Of a stretch of 64,000 nt of DNA, positions 61,301 to 64,000 are shown piece after piece. Numbering within the stretch: the stretch's first letter is position 1; every line of letters starts with the position of its first letter. Both the position numbers and the translations under genes were made by a program. Where the stretch lies: contig JBGCFR010000022.1 of the NCBI GenBank assembly GCA_045107045.1, positions 30,140-94,139 on the forward strand. The letters run 5' to 3'. Below the pieces are notes generated by a model. That model saw only the letters and a list, made by a program, of their open reading frames with translations. It did not search any database and was not told the DNA's origin. The DNA comes from Putridiphycobacter sp045107045 (GTDB lineage: Bacteria; Bacteroidota; Bacteroidia; Flavobacteriales_D; Crocinitomicaceae).

Positions 61301-64000
61301 ACTGGCGTCTCCTATTCTAATCAGTTTAGAATTTAACAAATGAATCCCTATCCCCTTTTTTGTGGCTCCCAAAATAGTTGTCTCATCTATTCCATAGCCC
61401 ATTATATTATTTACCACTACTTGGTCCTTACTACTGCGGATAGTAATATCTGCGGTATCTGTGGCAAAATAATTTGTACTTCCAGCGGTTTGGCTTCCAA
61501 TATTATTTGCTGTTACTAAATTATTGGTAATAATTCCAAAATAAGATCCAGGTACTGTAGCAAGTCCATCTTTTGTTAATCCAAAATAATTGTTTCTAAT
61601 TGTATTTCCTTCTGTACTATCCTGTAAAATTAATCCAAAGTAATTTCCTGAAATTAGGTTTGCTTGTGCATCTCCAATTTTATGACCACCACCCCCTTTT
61701 ATACGGATTCCAACTTCGTTAGGTCTTGCAATAAGTCCAGTTTTTTCTGTTCCTATAAAATTACCAGCAACTGTTATATCTTTACTATCTCGCAGAAAAA
61801 CCCCAATACTATCGTTACCTGAAACAATGTTAGATTTGTTACCTGACCCTCCAAATGCGCCAGTTTCAGACAAATCGGTAAGGATTCCAAAATTATTTGG
61901 AATAATGTTATCATTGGTATCTATACCGATCAATGAATTAAAAATTATAGACTCAGCACTACTATCAATTCTAACGCCAATTTCATTTCCAACTATTACC
62001 AATTTTCGAACTTGATCATCCTCACTTCCGATAATATTAAAATTGGAAACTGCAATATTTGCCAATCGAACACCATTCAGGTTCCCTACTGCTTGCAATG
62101 GATCTCCAGCTACAAGAGGAATGGTGCCACCTACAATATTTGAAGCAATTCTATTTGAATTTGTTGTTGCCCCTTCTATTAAAATACCTGTTGTTATATT
62201 ACCAGAAATGATGTTTATTTCATTCACTGGACTGGAAGCATTTACATATTCAAAACCGATAAAATTATCATGTGCACCATTGTCTATTTTTACACCAATA
62301 GTATTACCTAAAGCAGAAGAAGCGGTGTGACTGCCAACTCCAATTAAATTACCTTTAATATTGGTTTCTTCAACATCAGGACCTGTTAGATAGATTCCTA
62401 CCCCATTATTTACTATTACATTTCGCTTAGCAGCGTCTTGATAATCATCAACTCCAACATAATTTGGATTGGCGGCCGAACCTGATAGCCCTTCAATAAA
62501 AATCCCTGCAACCACATTGCCCATATTATTGGCTGCAGCCAATTTATCTCCTCCAATATTGTTTCCAACTACTCTAATGGCTTCACCATCTTTAATTTTA
62601 ATCCCCGTACTATCATTTGCTGAAATAAGGTTTCCTGCGTTTGTTCCTACTGAGTATCCATTTGCATTATTAATGAAAATTCCGTTCTCATTTCCTAATG
62701 GCTCATCACCTATAAAATTAGTTCCTATGTGGTTGTTATCAATACTACACCCGCCATTTGCGCTATTATGAACAATTCCACTACCTCTATGATTAGCTAT
62801 TGTATTTTGACCAAAAAACTGATCTGACCCAATTTGAATATTATCTGCACCTTCAATATAAATTCCATGTGGTTTATTAGTTCCAGTTCCACTTAAAGGG
62901 ATAGTATCCTTGCCATTTGGATGCAAGCCAATAACATTCCCAATAATGGTAGTATTATTAGATGAGTTTATTAAATGAATATTTGAACCAAATATAGGTG
63001 CACTTTGTCCATTATCAACAAGTACATTCCTCTCGTGATGAAAATATCCACCTATTACGATATCCTCAGCTTTTGACAGAATCCCCCCAAACCCATTTGA
63101 ATCATTCTCAGCGCCAACCAAATCATGCTTAACATTAGGTATTGCCCCTATCACATTCCCAAAAACTGTACTTGCATTTGAGCCTGTTTCAATCAAAATA
63201 CCATATTCATTGAAGTCTACTATTGACAATCCCGCGATTGTTGAATTTGGCGCACTTAATAATTCTATTCCATTATTTGGATTCCCTTGAGGGCGAAATA
63301 TCACTAAATTTCTAGCTGGTGTTAAACTATCTGAAGAAAGACTATTATGATTTGGACCTGGAATTGAGCTTCCATCAAATGTAAATCCATCAATATATAC
63401 AGTATTTTGAACTGAAGCCGTAGTGGTAAGCACAGGCACTTCGAAAACACCAGGATCTAAATCAAACTCAACATAATTCGGATTAGTAGTACTACCATTT
63501 GCATTAATGTCTGCCACTAGGTCTCTCCATGAAGTGGGTATAGGTGACCCTGTTAATCTAAAAGGAGTGTATTCAGCTGCTCCAATATCTGGAGTAGCTG
63601 TTCCTCCTGACAAATTACCATCTATTAGTCTCGGTGCTCTCCGGCAATCAGTACTGGCTGTTAATGCACTGACACCGCCAGGTGCAGTACCAATATCAAT
63701 TAAAAAACTACCTCCGTCTGTTATAGTGTAATACTTTAATCCATACCCATCAGTTAGTAGACTAGTTCTTAAGCCCAAATTATCGGGGGCTCCGTCGTTC
63801 AAAAAACCAAAATAATCTGGACTAAAACCATTGGTAAAGCGAAGTGGTAAAACCTCTGCATTATCTTCACCAAAATAATAATTATGCGAAATAGTAGCAT
63901 TAAAATTTCCAGCATAATTTAAAAATGGATAAACAAATTGTGTTTGATTAGAAAAACCATTTAAATACAGCAAGTTATTACGGAAATAAAGCCAGGCATT
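55373..64000 (-). CDS. Giant T9SS type B adhesin with beta-helix and Ig-like repeats (5' end outside window)
   Basis: 2875 residues are visible and the frame is open to the window edge. The visible N-terminal part, about 1-1210, is a right-handed beta helix with units such as NTIRNNYFGLTKDGLATVPGS and NVIGAIPNVKHDLVGAENDSNGFGG (short NosD-like turns with Asn ladders). A linker domain follows at about 1150-1250. Ig/PKD-like repeats of about 90-190 residues follow, each with a Cys pair and a DTAYCFGE or DTAYCEGE motif. The last 85 residues are a gliding-motility-type (type B) sorting domain: YTAFSPNGDGVNETW, VYIFNRWGDQIARI, SGTYYYILE. Two 576 bp repeats are nearly identical. It is the presumed cargo of the PorP/SprF gene just downstream. 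Confidence 0.9.
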   Translation of the reverse strand, partial: NAWLYFRNNLLYLNGFSNQTQFVYPFLNYAGNFNATISHNYYFGEDNAEVLPLRFTNGFSPDYFGFLNDGAPDNLGLRTSLLTDGYGLKYYTITDGGSFLIDIGTAPGGVSALTASTDCRRAPRLIDGNLSGGTATPDIGAAEYTPFRLTGSPIPTSWRDLVADINANGSTTNPNYVEFDLDPGVFEVPVLTTTASVQNTVYIDGFTFDGSSIPGPNHNSLSSDSLTPARNLVIFRPQGNPNNGIELLSAPNSTIAGLSIVDFNEYGILIETGSNASTVFGNVIGAIPNVKHDLVGAENDSNGFGGILSKAEDIVIGGYFHHERNVLVDNGQSAPIFGSNIHLINSSNNTTIIGNVIGLHPNGKDTIPLSGTGTNKPHGIYIEGADNIQIGSDQFFGQNTIANHRGSGIVHNSANGGCSIDNNHIGTNFIGDEPLGNENGIFINNANGYSVGTNAGNLISANDSTGIKIKDGEAIRVVGNNIGGDKLAAANNMGNVVAGIFIEGLSGSAANPNYVGVDDYQDAAKRNVIVNNGVGIYLTGPDVEETNIKGNLIGVGSHTASSALGNTIGVKIDNGAHDNFIGFEYVNASSPVNEINIISGNITTGILIEGATTNSNRIASNIVGGTIPLVAGDPLQAVGNLNGVRLANIAVSNFNIIGSEDDQVRKLVIVGNEIGVRIDSSAESIIFNSLIGIDTNDNIIPNNFGILTDLSETGAFGGSGNKSNIVSGNDSIGVFLRDSKDITVAGNFIGTEKTGLIARPNEVGIRIKGGGGHKIGDAQANLISGNYFGLILQDSTEGNTIRNNYFGLTKDGLATVPGSYFGIITNNLVTANNIGSQTAGSTNYFATDTADITIRSSKDQVVVNNIMGYGIDETTILGATKKGIGIHLLNSKLIRIGDASAIGRNSVANKIAGILMNTADSCHIQNTYFGTEPTGQTVNVVDNQRYGIVNRAGTSVENKIGPNNVFGGNDIGIAIGASSNNNSIYSNYFGTNITETNSFRNDTAIIFSNASSNTVGFSGSPNYFVNYRAGIVLKNNADTNVFKSNFIGASSAGVAGTNTSNGVLIDNSFRNVFGSSLLTEANTISNNNGSGISVINNSEGNSFFRNSIHSNGGLGIDIGGNNTVDNNGIATIQNGMETPIIRSTFPCTSGGNVNVELILNGLTPGEQYYVDLYNSNGYIDPQDYGEGKTSIHFATHTAGNVSDTVTYDLTALGVPAALSDTLVAILTSASNGSSSEFGKWNFVSDAPSNPTIGRRHFPCVGALAGGLVRVDNSINSSFHYEVFLNGTIMTPEPSPNQNEWVTDSLPFGVQNVVINYSNGCSQSYNTTINNSNQTFDVDATVVSDTCGLGTGELVLGVINNSIVSGNLDTLYSFDNGVTYGQNLSLTGLIAGMSYNVTAIINVFGNQCPASDTIPITISSYTIPNSDLAFSYNDFCADQTGVVTTLPIYSNGTYSLSGPTVAFSPSNGNIGGATAGDVFDLKYIYGSCESTTVQATALAVPNQSFTLDDFCANGTANSGVPVTGGGTFSLLSLPVSAPETINASTGQLQTTFSEFTLGNYEVNYLTNDANCPRNSSVFVEVFGKATDVSFTTGGSVFADTIDFCPNLLASTITNTNGTHNSTVWIEPDGNTISNTIYTVNLSNADSLYKLNYYGTVNYGASSSPANLECESDNDSLWVRIYALPVQPNLTSGDTAYCFGETFPPLENIATNIATSWYSDAGITLVASDTNRYTPPILNNNSIQTVYARDFTGLGCFSSLISTEVAFLIKPIRPRIEYLGATYPNNDSIEVCPNPMGDTLFSFHNATVPTDQDSTYWGTIGSPISHTVNAYELNAVPNTYELYYLKDSLFSVGSSIMDKACFSDTGFVKVKMREIPFKPDIFNDSIAYCFGEVIDTLRNDSLLQTHNVLWYENDKMDMSFLSVPSDSHFVMSPVYDDNPFYVYARDSTGTNCYSEYDSIKMRFHQLPDLPTLQINHILNPVLVSQSIVKFCPNPGEMDSIIASTGSYTNTNTIWEIVGGITDTLEYFNITTLAGMTDTLVYSRDTLYAESDKYCNTARDTVYLEVLPLPIATSFSDTAYCENENIANLVTNTGENLLWKSNFASTVTTTPTHVYLPIAPGSYNYQIDTITVRDSSGVTSLGIECLSTIDTIRIAYHGRPDTAIVNLLSSGMQSFDTTFICPGTTESFEVDPASVLISQSYWYSQNGSDIISTTFNLDGFGPNSDSTIYNFRDTTVTLTTEKTCYSDTNSRIVHTYEAPTPPILNISDTAYCEGELVEILEVTNAVTQIIWSENGSGATTSIAPHQYSQTVPPVYGYQIDTVIFRNFTGTNNFGAECSSAEDTVRIAYHGKVDTATVNLLSSGMQSFDTTFICPGTTESFEVDPASVTASQSHWYSQTGVQAIGTTFNLDGFGPNSDSTIYNFRDTTITLTIEKTCYSDTNSRVVHTFTAPTLPILNISDTAYCEGELVEILEVTNAVTQIIWSENGSGATTSIAPHQYSQTVPTIYSNQIDTVIFRNFTGTNNFGQECTSDEDTVTIDYKATPPTPEIDANDFDYCEGFAIEPMYEVNLNNTNWYLFDGTNSTLIATDTDTIFPASTGGYFAQTVINDCPSLFSDDTLQILILLRPATPVIAPMKTEYCSGDIIDTIKIESDAKGIWYANSDFNNSIAFQKDFYLESNPIVDSVEYFVHISDDQGCFSLYDSITLIQYVSKGSIVSDELVEICAGFFATLKVDGGASYLWSTSDTTTSVTVSPTTTTLYTVEIIDSNNCLTTDSIEVSLKLPANCNEEVYTAFSPNGDGVNETWTITGLENYDKVSVYIFNRWGDQIARIDEYDNNTNAWDGLNQNTNSFVESGTYYYILEEANGNKIKDGWVQLMK
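56395..57546 (-). repeat. Two tandem 576 bp repeats inside the adhesin gene
   Basis: The segments 56395-56970 and 56971-57546 are near copies: matching blocks such as 56441-56480 and 57017-57056, or 56541 onward and 57117 onward, are offset by exactly 576 bp (192 codons). Each encodes a two-domain unit with SFDTTFICPGTTESFEVDP and DTAYCEGELVEILEVTNA. More diverged copies lie further upstream in the gene. Confidence 0.85.

Overview
The window is AT-rich chromosomal DNA from a member of the Bacteroidota, most likely a Flavobacteriales-like organism. The evidence is the type IX secretion (T9SS) C-terminal sorting domains of both type A and type B, a PorP/SprF protein, a SusC-style TonB-dependent receptor with a carboxypeptidase-like N-terminal domain, an atpD-atpC pair standing apart from the other ATP synthase genes, a split methionine synthase, and many promoters whose -7 box fits the Bacteroidota consensus TAnnTTTG. 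I saw no rRNA, tRNA, transposase, phage or CRISPR genes. Coding density is high. The longest non-coding stretch (13685-13981, 297 bp) holds a SAM riboswitch.

Layout. 1-2731: the 3' part of a glycosyltransferase, an unknown gene, a secreted leucine-rich-repeat protein and ribF. 2846-4645: atpD-atpC with a terminator. 4809-9318: an envelope operon, uppS-bamA-skp-skp, ending in a terminator. 9383-13684: murI, a convergent TonB-dependent receptor, and gpsA. 13793-18307: a SAM-I riboswitch followed by a two-gene methionine synthase, with a QueF-like gene lacking the catalytic cysteine between its halves. 18329-20852: an AI-2E-family permease, then a TetR regulator and an alpha/beta hydrolase, each preceded by the same inverted-repeat operator. 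20855-22827 (minus strand): a beta-barrel protein and kdtA.

22943-33036 is a tightly packed, roughly 10 kb sugar-nucleotide operon. It encodes WbpE, UDP-glucose dehydrogenase, UDP-glucuronate decarboxylase, a T9SS type A cargo protein, WbpD, WbpB and WbpA. Together WbpA/B/E/D can make UDP-2,3-diacetamido-glucuronic acid, the sugar family that links T9SS cargo to the cell surface in Porphyromonas gingivalis. A T9SS cargo gene sits inside the operon. A hairpin terminator, rmlB and a CpsB/YwqE-type PHP phosphatase follow, then a convergent DinB-like gene.

35612-41525 encodes an unusual 1690-residue protein (an SLC12-type cation-chloride cotransporter fused to a long helical region, a P-loop ATPase and a probable winged helix), overlapped by an MscS-family channel gene. 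I infer an ion or volume homeostasis module. Next come a remnant of an accC 3' end, a T9SS type A beta-propeller protein, the intact accC and a large TamB. TsaD is divergent from tamB.

51012-64000 (minus strand) is a gliding/adhesion-type T9SS locus: a giant beta-helix and Ig-repeat adhesin with a type B sorting domain (cut by the window end), PorP/SprF, and a PD40/OmpA-like protein, joined stop-to-start.
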